DNA from: Hyphomicrobiales bacterium
GTDB lineage: Bacteria; Pseudomonadota; Alphaproteobacteria; Rhizobiales; Rhizobiaceae
Direction of reading: 5' to 3'
Length of the DNA stretch: 64,000 bases
Assembly (NCBI GenBank): GCA_900471605.1
Contig: UCEY01000016.1
Span: forward strand, 124,001 to 188,000
This document shows, piece by piece, positions 18,544-27,465 of this stretch (its first letter is position 1; every line of letters starts with the position of its first letter). Under the pieces are notes generated by a model that was given only the letters and a program-made list of their open reading frames with translations, searched no databases and had not been told where the DNA came from. The position numbers and the translations under genes are program-made.

Positions 18544-19020
18544 TCAGAGCACTTCGAAGACGCCAATCCTGACCGCACTGGCCAGACGTTCGCCGGTGCC
18601 GATGAACATCGTATGGTTCAGCCAGGAGTAACGCGGATCGCCGGTCTGCAGGCGGGGGCTGGTTCGCATGTAATAGAGCGCCGGATCGACCGTCTCGCCG
18701 GCCGCGAGCTTTGCCAGCACGTCGGCCGGTCCATGGCGAAAACCGAAATTGCGGATGTCGATCATCGCCCCGTCATGGGTTTCGATCACGTAGCGCGTAT
18801 CGAGCTCCGCATACCCGGCGTCATAGACGCTCTGCCAATCCGCGCCGAGATTGAGGACGCGGCCGGAAAGCCGCTCGCCCTCCACCACGCCGCCGATGAT
18901 CGGGATGATCCGCCAGCGGCCACCCGGGCCGCCTCCCTTTTCGATCGGCGTGCCGAGCTCGGCGCGGATTTCGCAAAGCTGCCTCAGGGCCGGGGCTGGT
19001 ATCGGAGCCTGCATTTCCAC
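18544..19020 (-). CDS. DUF3237 domain protein
   Basis: A 158-residue soluble protein covering one whole DUF3237 domain; function unknown in general. Features: GGRWRIIPIIGGVVEGERLSGRVLNLGADW (read in pieces), the DTRYVIETHDGAMIDIRNFG strand pair and a C-terminal MFIGTGER motif, consistent with a small beta-barrel. It is the last gene of the minus-strand TRAP operon, 4 bp after dctM, so its role is likely tied to the transported acid. DUF3237 genes often sit next to aromatic-acid catabolism genes, which fits the decarboxylase fusion on the other side. Confidence 0.85.
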   Translation of the reverse strand: MEMQAPIPAPALRQLCEIRAELGTPIEKGGGPGGRWRIIPIIGGVVEGERLSGRVLNLGADWQSVYDAGYAELDTRYVIETHDGAMIDIRNFGFRHGPADVLAKLAAGETVDPALYYMRTSPRLQTGDPRYSWLNHTMFIGTGERLASAVRIGVFEVL

Positions 19021-19024
19021 TCTC

Positions 19025-20320
19025 CTATCGCATCGTCGTCGGCAGCCACAGCGCGATCGCCGGGAACAGGACGAGCAGGATGAGGCGGATGATGTCGGTC
19101 AGGATGAACGGCATCACGCCGCCATAGATCGTCGTTATCTTCACGTCCTTGGCGATCGAGTTGATGACGAAGACGTTGATGCCGACCGGTGGGGTGATCA
19201 TCCCAAGCTCGCAGGCAACGACGATGATGACGCCGAACCAGATCGGATCGAAACCGAGATGGGTGATGACCGGAAACACGATCGGCACCAGCAGGATGAT
19301 CATCGCCATCTCGTCCATCAGTGCGCCGGCGATGAAGAAGATTACCAGGATCAGCGTCAGCGTGCCGTAAGGGCCGAGATCCATGCCGACCAGAAAGGCC
19401 GTCAGCTTCTGCGGCGACTGGGTGATCGCCAGGAAATAGCCGAACAGGATGGCGCCGATCAGCACGCTGAACAGCGACACCGAGGTGCGCAGCGACTCCA
19501 CGAGGCTCTGCATGATCAGCTTGAAGTTCAGCCGGCCGCGCAGGATGCCGATGATCATCGTCAGCGTCGCTCCGACGGCGGCTGCTTCCGTCGCCGTCGC
19601 AATGCCGAGATAGATGACGCCGATGACCGCCAGGAAAAGAACCAGCACAGCCCAGACATCGCGAAGCGAGGCGAACGCCTCCCTCAGATCGAACTTGCGA
19701 CCCGGCGGCAGGCGCTTGCCATGCGCGATCAGCACGGTCGCCATGTACATGAGTGTCGCCAGAATGCCAGGAACGACGCCTGCCATCAGCAGCTGGCCGA
19801 CATCCGTTTCGGTCAGGAACGCATAGACGACCATCATCACCGAGGGCGGGATGAGGATGCCGAGCGTACCGCCGGCCGCGATCACGCCGGTGGAAGTCGC
19901 GTCCGCATATCCGGCCTTGCGCATTTCCGGCAGCGCCACGCGGGTCATGGTGGCGGCGGTGGCGATCGAACTGCCGCAGATCGCCGCAAATCCGGCGCAG
20001 GCGGCGATCGTCGACAGCGCCAGCCCGCCACGGAACTGCCCGAGCCACGCGTTCCCCGTCCTGAACAGTTCCCGCGACATGCCGGAATTGGTGGCGAACA
20101 CGCCCATCAGGATGAAGAACGGCACCAGCGTCAGGTTGAAATCGGTGATCACCCGGATCGGCGAGGTGGTCAAAAGGTTGAGCGCCGGCGAGATGCCGCG
20201 CATGGCGGCAAACCCGAAAATGCCGACAAGGCCCATCGAGACGCCGAGCGGCACGCGCAAGCCCATCAGCACGAACATGGCGGCGAAGCCGCCGATGGCA
20301 ACGAGATCAGCGGTGTTCAT
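19025..20320 (-). CDS. dctM: TRAP transporter large permease subunit
   Basis: A 431-residue DctM-family membrane subunit that moves the substrate using a sodium gradient. About 12 hydrophobic segments are visible. Family motifs include the GLRVPLGVSMGLVG start, the PPSVMMVVYAF loop and the ITPPVGINVFVI motif near the C-terminus. It overlaps dctQ by 4 bp (ATGA) and is followed after 4 bp by the DUF3237 gene. The substrate is unknown; context suggests an aromatic 2-hydroxy or 2-oxo acid. Confidence 0.92.
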   Translation of the reverse strand: MNTADLVAIGGFAAMFVLMGLRVPLGVSMGLVGIFGFAAMRGISPALNLLTTSPIRVITDFNLTLVPFFILMGVFATNSGMSRELFRTGNAWLGQFRGGLALSTIAACAGFAAICGSSIATAATMTRVALPEMRKAGYADATSTGVIAAGGTLGILIPPSVMMVVYAFLTETDVGQLLMAGVVPGILATLMYMATVLIAHGKRLPPGRKFDLREAFASLRDVWAVLVLFLAVIGVIYLGIATATEAAAVGATLTMIIGILRGRLNFKLIMQSLVESLRTSVSLFSVLIGAILFGYFLAITQSPQKLTAFLVGMDLGPYGTLTLILVIFFIAGALMDEMAMIILLVPIVFPVITHLGFDPIWFGVIIVVACELGMITPPVGINVFVINSIAKDVKITTIYGGVMPFILTDIIRLILLVLFPAIALWLPTTMR

Positions 20321-20817
20321 ACGCCATGGCCCTCGAGCGGATTGGTCTCCTCGGCCTTGCGCCGCAGGAAGGGAACCATCGCCGTGGTGACGACGGCCGA
20401 CGCGCAGCCAAGCCAGATCAGCCCGATCAGCGGCCAGACCGGAATGCGCAGATCGAATGTGGATTCATTGCTGTTGTAGGCGCTCGTCAGGCGGAAGAAC
20501 ATCATGTAGGCGAGCAGCACGGTGAAGGCGAGCAGCGTGCTCCAGGCGATGAAGTCGAGAACCCGGCGCCCCCTCGGCCCCAGCGGTTCGTAAAGCAGAT
20601 CGACCGCGATATGGCCGCCGCGATAACCGATCGAGGCGAAACCCCACATCATGCAGGCGCCGATCAGGTAACGGGACAGGTCGAAACTGTCCGGGATCGC
20701 CCAGGAAAAGATGTAGCGGCCGATGGTGGAGACGACGATCAGGATCGTGCACAGCCCCAGCAGGAGGCCGGCGATCATATCGACTGCCTCGGTGAAGCGT
20801 TCGAGATATCGGTTCAT
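20317..20817 (-). CDS. dctQ: TRAP transporter small permease subunit
   Basis: A 166-residue, four-helix DctQ protein that pairs with the large permease. Hydrophobic segments are around residues 15-35, 48-68, 88-110 and 128-150; the conserved RYLIGACMMWGFA and RGGHIAVDLL elements are present. Its stop overlaps the dctM start. It lies 72 bp downstream of the receptor gene. The C-terminal charged tail (RRKAEETNPLEG) is cytoplasmic by the usual topology. Confidence 0.9.
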   Translation of the reverse strand: MNRYLERFTEAVDMIAGLLLGLCTILIVVSTIGRYIFSWAIPDSFDLSRYLIGACMMWGFASIGYRGGHIAVDLLYEPLGPRGRRVLDFIAWSTLLAFTVLLAYMMFFRLTSAYNSNESTFDLRIPVWPLIGLIWLGCASAVVTTAMVPFLRRKAEETNPLEGHGV

Positions 20818-20889
20818 GTCTGGCTCGAAATACGGATGACAGGAAGGGCGGACGCCGAAACGCCCGCCCGGTTCGATCCCTGAAAACCT

Positions 20890-21924
20890 TCACTTCAGGT
20901 CGGCATTGTATTTCTTCAGCGTCTCGCCGAGATTTGCCCACGCAGCCTTTGCATCGATGCCGGCCTTGGTGGCAGCCGCTTCCCACTCGCCCTGCAGCGA
21001 GCCGGTCGCCTTCTTCCAGAGCCCGACTTCATCAGGCGTCGGCTTGTACATGGTGTGGCCGCCGGCATCGATCATCTTCTGACGGCCGGCCGCTTCCGCA
21101 TCCGCCCATTTGGAGGCCATCTTCTCCGCCCATTCGGGCGTGCAGTGGTCGTTGATCACCTTGCGGTCGGCGGGCAACAGGCCATCGATCTTGGCCTTGT
21201 TCATCACGAAGGCGAAGGTCGTGACGTAGAACGGCAGATCGAGGTGATGTTTTGTGACGTCCTGCAGGCCGAACGTGTAGATCGAGTTCCACGGAGACGC
21301 CGTCATGTCGGCGGCGCCCTTGGAGATCAGCTCGCGCATGTCGCCGGCCGGCACCTGGACGGAGGCCGCACCCAGCGAATTGACCAGACGTGCCATGGTG
21401 GCATGCGCCGGCCGGATGTTCTTGCCCTTGAGATCGGCCGGAACCTGGATCGGTCCCTTGGTGCCGTGCAGCGTGCCCGGATCATGGACGATCGCCATGC
21501 AGAACTGCACGTCCTTCATCTCCTTGGCGGCATATTGCATATACCACTCGTCGAGCGCCCGCGAACCGCCCTTGGCGTTCGAGATCAGGAACGGGATTTC
21601 GCCCGCCGCGATGATCGGGAACCGGCCCGGCTGATAACCCGGATTGATGAAGCCGATATCGACGATGCCGTCGCGCGCCATGTCGTAATGGTCGGGTGCG
21701 GCGCCGAGCTGCGAGGCCGGGTAGATGGTGATCTTGATGCGCCCGCCCGAGGCGTCGCTGATCGATTTCGCCCAGATTTCCATGCCGCCCGGCTGCAGCG
21801 CATGGGTGGCGGGCACCCAGTGCGACAATGTCAGTTCGACGTCGGCGGCCCGTGCGGTCGTGGTCGGCGCGGCCGCGGCCAGCGCCGCGAGGCAGGCCGA
21901 AGCAAGCAATGCCTTCAGTTTCAT
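20890..21924 (-). CDS. dctP: TRAP transporter substrate-binding protein
   Basis: Periplasmic receptor of 344 residues with a Sec signal peptide (about 1-27, cut after ARA), then the DctP fold. The conserved Arg that binds the substrate carboxylate is probably in KGKNIRPAHA near residue 170. It starts the minus-strand TRAP operon. A Trp-rich N-terminal segment, SHWVPATHALQPGGMEIWAK, is typical of the aromatic/2-oxoacid branch of the family, but ligand prediction from it is weak. The ATG is preceded by gggagga. Confidence 0.9.
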   Translation of the reverse strand: MKLKALLASACLAALAAAAPTTTARAADVELTLSHWVPATHALQPGGMEIWAKSISDASGGRIKITIYPASQLGAAPDHYDMARDGIVDIGFINPGYQPGRFPIIAAGEIPFLISNAKGGSRALDEWYMQYAAKEMKDVQFCMAIVHDPGTLHGTKGPIQVPADLKGKNIRPAHATMARLVNSLGAASVQVPAGDMRELISKGAADMTASPWNSIYTFGLQDVTKHHLDLPFYVTTFAFVMNKAKIDGLLPADRKVINDHCTPEWAEKMASKWADAEAAGRQKMIDAGGHTMYKPTPDEVGLWKKATGSLQGEWEAAATKAGIDAKAAWANLGETLKKYNADLK

Positions 21925-22009
21925 GTGTTCTCCTCCCGTTGAGATCAGAGGCCGGCGAGACTCCCTCCCCGTTCCGGCCGGTGAATATCCCGCCGATCAG
22001 ACCGCAGAC

Positions 22010-22201
22010 TCACGTCCCGGGCAGATCGGCAAGGCCGTTGGAAATTCCTCGAAGGGACGCAATTGCCGGACGCAGAAAACCAGCCGGCGCGCGATGCATC
22101 GAAGGCTCTGCCGCGATGGCGCCGCGCGCCATCTCCGCAGCCGAAACCGAACCCGCCACGTCCATAGCAGCCGCAACTGCCATGGACAGCTTTGTATACA
22201 T
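22010..22201 (-). CDS. Possible short secreted peptide or remnant (63 aa)
   Basis: A short frame begins with GTG after a good gggaggaaa ribosome-binding site and encodes a signal-like N-terminus (MYTKLSMAVAAAM...SVSAAE), followed by 40 residues with no recognised family. It could be the 5' remnant of an old secreted-protein gene, a small peptide, or chance. It lies 85 bp upstream of dctP in the divergent control region, where a leader peptide could also sit. Support is only the start region. Confidence 0.25.
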   Translation of the reverse strand: MYTKLSMAVAAAMDVAGSVSAAEMARGAIAAEPSMHRAPAGFLRPAIASLRGISNGLADLPGT

Positions 22202-22311
22202 CGATTTCCTCCCACGCCCGGTCTCCCAAGGTGACGCCTTCCTCCTGGCATCGCCTATCCGAGCAGGTGAATTTCAACACATCCGGCTTGAAACAACAAG
22301 CTGCCATTTCG

Positions 22312-22518
22312 TTTGGGATCCAAAAAATCAGGTGGCCTGAGATTTTTCCGATAGGCTCTTCACCCGGCGCCCAAACTGTCTAGAATGTTCGGGCGCGCTT
22401 CTTCATGCATACATGAAAGACGGAATGCGACAGGAGAGCAGGGTTGGGAGGCCCCGGTCGGCAGGAGGCCATGTTCGCTCGCAACCAGCCACCCGCCGAT
22501 CGGTTGGGATACCGTATC
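22312..22518. promoter_or_regulatory. Divergent control region of TRAP operon and FAD dehydrogenase
   Basis: The 727-bp region 21925-22651 separates dctP (minus) from the FAD dehydrogenase (plus) and holds no convincing large gene. It contains TTTGGGATCCAAAA (22312-22325), a near-perfect palindrome, and TTGGGATACCGTATC (22504-22518), whose GATACCGTATC part is also a dyad. The same TTTGGGAT(A/C)C core recurs beside the LigM-like gene 5 kb away. VanR, an FCD-type GntR regulator, binds ATTGGATCCAAT, which is similar. A gggaggaaa site precedes the start at 22652. Confidence 0.5.
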
Positions 22519-22651
22519 GGCGTCAGACACCGTTGCGTGGAACCGCCGGAACAGGCGGAAATTTTCGGCCCGGTTGCCTCGACCGGCAACCGGAATCGAG
22601 CCTCGGGCATGACTATTCAATTCATCATCGCGGTATCAGGGAGGAAAACAC

Positions 22652-24046
22652 ATGGATGATTTCGGCACGCCGGTCGAAAGGGTGATCGCGCAACTCAAGG
22701 GCCTGCTCGGCGACAGGCTGGTGACGTCAGCCGCCGTCCGCGAACATCACAGCCACGATACCTCGCGGCTTGCCCCTCACCTGCCGGATGCCGTGGTATT
22801 TCCGCGCGACGAGGCGGAAGTCCAGGCGATCGTTTCGGCCTGCGCGACGCATGGCGTCCCCGTCGTACCCTTCGGCGCGGGGTCGTCGATGGAAGGCCAC
22901 ACGATCCCGATCCACGGCGGCATTTCTCTGGATACCCGCGAGATGAACAGGATCGTCGAAATCCGGCCGGAGGACCTCCTGGCCGTCGTGCAGCCGGGCG
23001 TCACCCGCAAACAGCTGAATGTGGAACTGCGCGACACCGGCCTGATGTTCTCGGTCGATCCGGGGGCGGATGCCTCAATCGGCGGCATGGCATCGACGCG
23101 CGGCAGCGGCACGACCGCCGTCCGTTACGGCACGATGCGCGAAAACGTGCTGGCTCTCCGCGTGGTGACACCGGACGGCGAGGCCATCCGGACCGGTTCG
23201 CGAGCCCGAAAATCCTCTTCCGGTTACGACCTGACGCATCTGTTCGTCGGTTCCGAAGGCACGCTCGGCGTCATCACCGAACTGACGGTCCGCCTGCATC
23301 CCATTCCGGAAGCGGTGTCGGTCGCCTTCTGCCCGTTCCCGACCGTCGCCAACGCCGTGGAGGCGGTCATCGAGGCGGTGCAATACGGCATCCCGGTCGC
23401 CCGCGTCGAATTCCTGGACGAGGTGGCGATCGCCGGCGTCAACAGCTATTCGAAGCTCGACATGCCCGTCGCCCCGACGCTGTTCTTCGAGTTTCATGGG
23501 ACGCAAGCCTGGGTGAAGGAACAGGCCGAGCTTGCCGAAGAGATCACCCGCGGACACAACGCGATCTCGTTCCGCTGGACCGCGGATGCCGACGAGCGCG
23601 CCAAACTCTGGCAGGCCCGCCACGATCTTTACTGGGCGACCAAGGCGATCATTCCGGGCTACGAACTTTATACCGGCGATATCTGCGTGCCGATCTCCAG
23701 GCTTGCCGAAAGCATCGTCGCGGCCCGCGCCGATATCGACGCTTCCTCGCTGAAGGGCCAGATCATCGGCCATGTCGGCGACGGCAATTTCCACACCGCC
23801 TACCTGATCGATCCGAACAATCCGGACCACCTGAAGGAAGCCGACGAAATGGCCGACCGGGTCGTCGAACGGGCGCTTGCCGTCGGCGGCACGGCGAGCG
23901 GCGAACACGGTATCGGCATCGCCAAGCTGAAATTCATGCGCAAGGAACACGGCAAGGCGGTGGATGTGATGAAGAAGATCAAGAAGGCGCTCGATCCGCT
24001 GGGGATCATGAACCCGGGGAAGATGGGTTCTGATGGGTCGGCGTAG
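22652..24046 (+). CDS. FAD-binding 2-hydroxyacid dehydrogenase (GlcD/D-lactate dehydrogenase type)
   Basis: A 464-residue flavoenzyme of the VAO/GlcD family that oxidises a D-2-hydroxyacid to the 2-oxoacid. Residues about 45-220 are the FAD_binding_4 domain: PFGAGSSMEGHTIP and DPGADASIGGMASTRGSGT contact the FAD. Residues about 225-460 are the substrate domain with GHVGDGNFHTAYL and SGEHGIGIAKLKFM, the metal and substrate loops. The ATG has gggagga upstream. It is divergent from the TRAP operon. In this setting the substrate could be a mandelate-like acid, giving the 2-oxoacid for the decarboxylase fusion; ordinary D-lactate or glycolate remains possible. Confidence 0.88.
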   Translation: MDDFGTPVERVIAQLKGLLGDRLVTSAAVREHHSHDTSRLAPHLPDAVVFPRDEAEVQAIVSACATHGVPVVPFGAGSSMEGHTIPIHGGISLDTREMNRIVEIRPEDLLAVVQPGVTRKQLNVELRDTGLMFSVDPGADASIGGMASTRGSGTTAVRYGTMRENVLALRVVTPDGEAIRTGSRARKSSSGYDLTHLFVGSEGTLGVITELTVRLHPIPEAVSVAFCPFPTVANAVEAVIEAVQYGIPVARVEFLDEVAIAGVNSYSKLDMPVAPTLFFEFHGTQAWVKEQAELAEEITRGHNAISFRWTADADERAKLWQARHDLYWATKAIIPGYELYTGDICVPISRLAESIVAARADIDASSLKGQIIGHVGDGNFHTAYLIDPNNPDHLKEADEMADRVVERALAVGGTASGEHGIGIAKLKFMRKEHGKAVDVMKKIKKALDPLGIMNPGKMGSDGSA

Positions 24047-24375
24047 CCGACGAAACGATCCAGTGAATCGTTTCGAATGGCGAACACCCCAAACAAAAGC
24101 GAATGGCCGGAATACTCACGGACCAACCTAACCTTGGCGCCGAGTACTCCCAAGTAAATTCGCCGCCATCTGCGCTTGCCCCATGATTGCGGGCGCCTTA
24201 TCATTTGATGATTGGCCTTTGTCATGGATAAGAAGAAGCAGGACGAAATATCTGGGATAATCAGCGGGACGTCACGCTTCGTCTAATTGGCCGTCATAAA
24301 CTCTCTTGAAATTTCAACTTTTAGTCTCTATCGTGCAACATACACGCAGCGTTATACTCAAGCGTTGATCGGCTT
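24047..24375. other. Gene-free stretch at the edge of an A/T-richer segment
   Basis: No gene, terminator with a clear U-run or operator is apparent. Base composition shifts here from strongly GC-rich to mixed, and stays so until about 25.9 kb. It probably contains the promoter of the secreted-protein gene at 24376. Confidence 0.4.
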
Positions 24376-25296
24376 ATGATGATGGTTAAGCATGGCAAGA
24401 TGTTATTGCTGGCGTCGGCAATGTCAGCCCTACAGGCGCTTCCGTCGTTCGCTTTGAACTCTGACACAATGAAAGAGGCGACCGACCTCTTAAACAGTTC
24501 ATTGCCGCAGATTTGTAGCGAATTTACTCATAGCGGCAGTTCAGAATCTATGGTGGTATCGGGCGACGCTACAGCTAAATTGAACAATTTGCTCAAAAAA
24601 CTTGCTGATTTCGGCGTCAAGGGCACGGGTGAGATCAAGAGCGAGCAATATGTTGGCGTTCCGCAGACGCAGCTTGCGGATCAACTTAATCAGACACGCG
24701 CGTGTCGCAAAGATTTGTTTGATAAGATTTTTCCGATCATAGAAAAGAGTTTTCACGAGAGTTCTTCCGACGGGCATTCCTGTGTAGTTTATAATTTTGG
24801 GGGCGTTATCGTTGGTAGCCCTTGTTCAGTTAGCAGCTTTTCGAGCAAGGTTGACGACGACAAGACCGCCGGTAACGCGATCATTGCCCAGCCGGTGGCT
24901 TCGATCCAGCAAGAGGTTGCGTCAAAGTCTGTAGTTCCGGCTCCGCCGGAAATCGCTAAACAACCAATGGCTTCGGCACAGCTCTTTGTCCCGGCCCAAC
25001 CGGAGGTCGCGATTTGGCCCACCCTGCCAGAATTTGGCCCTGTCGCCAAGATGTCCCCAACGCGCTCGGGGCAAGTCGCTTCGATCGAACCGCGCGAGAA
25101 TATTTCACTCAAGCCGCCTGCCGTAGTCCGGCCTGATCCGGAAAAACAGGTTGAGCCTAAGAAGAATTCGCGGTCTCAAAGCGGATCGGCTGCTTCGCGA
25201 CAAGTCAAGACCGTACGTGCAGGCGTCTACCCGGTCGATTGCAGCCGGGGGCACCCTCGGCGGATATGCGATGCCTACATCGCATTCGTGCGTTAG
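24376..25296 (+). CDS. Secreted hypothetical protein, Pro-rich (306 aa)
   Basis: No family recognised. The start offers three consecutive ATG codons, then a signal peptide (KMLLLASAMSALQALPSFA). The mature N-terminal part (about 28-160) is a helical domain with four Cys; from about 170 to 280 comes a Pro/Ala/Val-rich low-complexity stretch with repeated (Q/A)PEVA-like units; the C-terminus has two more Cys in a compact YPVDCSRGHPRRICDAYIAF tail. Codon and base use are clearly less GC-biased than in the flanking catabolic genes, suggesting acquisition. It is followed after 29 bp by another secreted protein. Confidence 0.6.
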   Translation: MMMVKHGKMLLLASAMSALQALPSFALNSDTMKEATDLLNSSLPQICSEFTHSGSSESMVVSGDATAKLNNLLKKLADFGVKGTGEIKSEQYVGVPQTQLADQLNQTRACRKDLFDKIFPIIEKSFHESSSDGHSCVVYNFGGVIVGSPCSVSSFSSKVDDDKTAGNAIIAQPVASIQQEVASKSVVPAPPEIAKQPMASAQLFVPAQPEVAIWPTLPEFGPVAKMSPTRSGQVASIEPRENISLKPPAVVRPDPEKQVEPKKNSRSQSGSAASRQVKTVRAGVYPVDCSRGHPRRICDAYIAFVR

Positions 25297-25325
25297 GAGC
25301 AACAACACTGTATAATGAGGCGCAA

Positions 25326-25793
25326 ATGCGGATATTCCTAAAGTTGATATTTGTCGTGATGACACTCTTTAGTCTTCTGGGGACTTCGGTTCAGACCGCC
25401 AATTTGGCGCCAAGCAATTCTAAGGCCTTCTTTACTCAGACATTCAAAAGCAAAAGATGTGGCGAGTCTGCATCCTACCCAACCAATGACACGGTTTGGG
25501 TGGTGGTAGTGGGCAGCGCAACTGGATTGAATTGCATAATTACCATTACCCCTAAGTATCTGAAATATTCTGATTTTGAGGCCGGTTTTGCCTGCGTTTC
25601 AAAATACACAGCAAAGCCAGTATTTGTCGTCAGCCCAGATGATTCTCGGGTTAAGCTTGAATCCAGTTACCCGAGAGCGCTTAAAGATGGACGCGATTTG
25701 GGTAAAGAGCTCAAGGTGCCTGTCCGTGTCGCGTATATCAATACTTCGGATGGGCCACCGCATCCTCAGCGAGAATGCGAAAAGATGCCCTGA
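25326..25793 (+). CDS. Secreted hypothetical protein (155 aa)
   Basis: No family recognised. The ATG at 25326 gives a clear signal peptide (MRIFLKLIFVVMTLFSLLG...), while an upstream in-frame extension overlaps the previous gene and lacks a ribosome site. Four Cys in the mature part (RCGES, LNCIITI, FACVSK, RECEK) could form two disulfides. Base composition matches the upstream secreted protein, and the 29-bp gap suggests co-transcription. Function unknown. Confidence 0.55.
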   Translation: MRIFLKLIFVVMTLFSLLGTSVQTANLAPSNSKAFFTQTFKSKRCGESASYPTNDTVWVVVVGSATGLNCIITITPKYLKYSDFEAGFACVSKYTAKPVFVVSPDDSRVKLESSYPRALKDGRDLGKELKVPVRVAYINTSDGPPHPQRECEKMP

Positions 25794-25941
25794 CTGCGTG
25801 TCAAAAGGAATAGGTCCATGCCGGCGGCGACGGAATAAGCGGGGATGGATATACATGCAGTTGGTTGAGCAATGCGCTCCCGAACTCCTCCAGACTTTTG
25901 ACTCCATCGCCTAGATACAACTGCCGCCCACCCCAAACCAG

Positions 25942-25967
25942 AAACGGCGCCCTTTCGGACGCCGCTT
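25942..25967 (-). terminator. Possible terminator of the O-demethylase gene
   Basis: On the minus strand an 11-bp imperfect stem (AAGCGGCGTCC with GGGCGCCGTTT, 9 of 11 pairs) closes a GAAA tetraloop and is followed by a short T-rich run. It begins 34 bp past the stop of the LigM-like gene. Confidence 0.45.
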
Positions 25968-26000
25968 CCGTCTCCAGCCCTGGGAGGCAATCTCAATCCA

Positions 26001-27407
26001 TCAGGCCTTCTTGGTGCGCCAGCTTTCGGCGTAGTTTTCACGAGCTTCGGCGGCATAGGGCGTAGCCGAGACGCGGACGCGGATTTCGGCCTGTTTGTGG
26101 CCCTTTTCGACCGAGGTTTTGGACGTGCCGCCGTTCGGTTCGCCCCAGATCAGCGTCAGGACGTCGCCTTCCTGGACGTCGGCATCGACGATGCCGAGCG
26201 ACAGCATGCAGCGTTCGTTGTAGCTGTAGCCGTTGAACATCGACATGCCGACGACCTTGTCGCCATGCATGATCCTGTCGGCGCTGGACGAGGCATAGTT
26301 CGGCTGCGGCAGGTCGATCCACTTGTAGGCCTGCTCACCGGGAACGAAGTTGGAGGCGATGACCTTCATGACGTCTTCCGCGTTCCACTCGAAGGTGACC
26401 TTCTTGCGCTGCGGCTTGTCCTTCATGGCCTCAAGAGCAGCACGGCCGACGAAATCGTGGTCGAACTTCACGTAGATGCCGTAACCGAGCTCGTACGGGT
26501 TGACGTAATAGTCCTCGATATTGTCGGAGACGAGGCTGCCGCCGATCGAGCCGGTCGCCTCGTAGCTGTCTTCCGTCAGCCAGTCGCGATAGCCCTGCAG
26601 TTCGGCGCCGGTATAGATGCCCGGCAGCGGCGACGGGATCCAGCCGGATTCCAGCGTGTTGGTCGAATAGGCGCGCGCGCCGACGAGGTAGAGATCAACG
26701 CCGGCATCCTTGGCGGCCTTGACGATGATCTCGCGGACCTCGTCCTTCTCCGCATAGGGACCCCAGACTTCGAGACCGGGAGCACCGGCCATGCCGTGGC
26801 GCAGGGCCTGGACCTTCTTGGAGCCGATATTGATCCAGTCGACATGGAAGAACTTGATGTCCTGGATTGGACCGCCGTTCATCTGGTCGAAAATCTTGTT
26901 GGCGTCCGGCCCCTGGATCTGGAAGCGATAGTGAACGCGGTTGACTTCCTTGCCGTCTGGGCGAGAAGGCGAACGCGGGTCGTGGGTGAGCTTGACATTG
27001 TGCTTGCCGAGCGAGGCGTTGTAGCGCAGCCAGTTGGCGGTTGGCGCCCGGCCGACGAGAACGAATTTCTGTTCCGTTTCGCGGAAGATGATCATGTCGC
27101 CGATGACGTGGCCGGCCGGCGTGACCGGAACATAGTGTTTGGCGCGGTTGGTGCCGAAATTGGCAAAACTGTTGATCGCCAGGCTTTCGAGGAATTTTGC
27201 CGCATCCGGGCCTTCGACGATCAGTTCGTCCATGTGGTGCGACTGGTCGAAGAGGACGGCAGAATGGCGCCATGCCATCTGCTCGGTGCGCCAGTTGGAA
27301 AATTCCGGCGCGACGACCGGATAGATATACATGCCGATGCGCGAATTGCGCAGCATCTCGACAGTATTGCCCTTCTCTTTCAGGACTTGGGTGAGATTCT
27401 TAGCCAT
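26001..27407 (-). CDS. LigM-like tetrahydrofolate-dependent aromatic O-demethylase (GcvT fold)
   Basis: A 468-residue GcvT-family protein whose full length matches the Sphingobium LigM/DesA O-demethylases (471 aa) far better than glycine-cleavage T protein (about 370 aa). Shared segments: NTVEMLRNSRIG, VVAPEFSNWRTEQ, AKHYVPVTPAGHVIGD, LRHGMAGAPGLE and NTLESGWIPSPLP. LigM and DesA move the methyl of vanillate, 3-O-methylgallate or syringate to tetrahydrofolate. The ATG at 27407 follows a purine-rich site; 11 upstream codons are open but unsupported. The exact aromatic substrate is not decided by sequence. It is preceded by a 416-bp control region and an FCD-GntR regulator. Confidence 0.85.
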   Translation of the reverse strand: MAKNLTQVLKEKGNTVEMLRNSRIGMYIYPVVAPEFSNWRTEQMAWRHSAVLFDQSHHMDELIVEGPDAAKFLESLAINSFANFGTNRAKHYVPVTPAGHVIGDMIIFRETEQKFVLVGRAPTANWLRYNASLGKHNVKLTHDPRSPSRPDGKEVNRVHYRFQIQGPDANKIFDQMNGGPIQDIKFFHVDWINIGSKKVQALRHGMAGAPGLEVWGPYAEKDEVREIIVKAAKDAGVDLYLVGARAYSTNTLESGWIPSPLPGIYTGAELQGYRDWLTEDSYEATGSIGGSLVSDNIEDYYVNPYELGYGIYVKFDHDFVGRAALEAMKDKPQRKKVTFEWNAEDVMKVIASNFVPGEQAYKWIDLPQPNYASSSADRIMHGDKVVGMSMFNGYSYNERCMLSLGIVDADVQEGDVLTLIWGEPNGGTSKTSVEKGHKQAEIRVRVSATPYAAEARENYAESWRTKKA

Positions 27408-27465
27408 TAACTTAACCTTCCCTCGGGTTCTCTCCTGCATGCCGCCCGCCGGGCAAAACCGGTTC

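Noticed and set aside
26001..27407. Glycine cleavage T protein
   Set aside because: It is about 100 residues too long and matches LigM/DesA motifs; no gcvH or gcvP is near.
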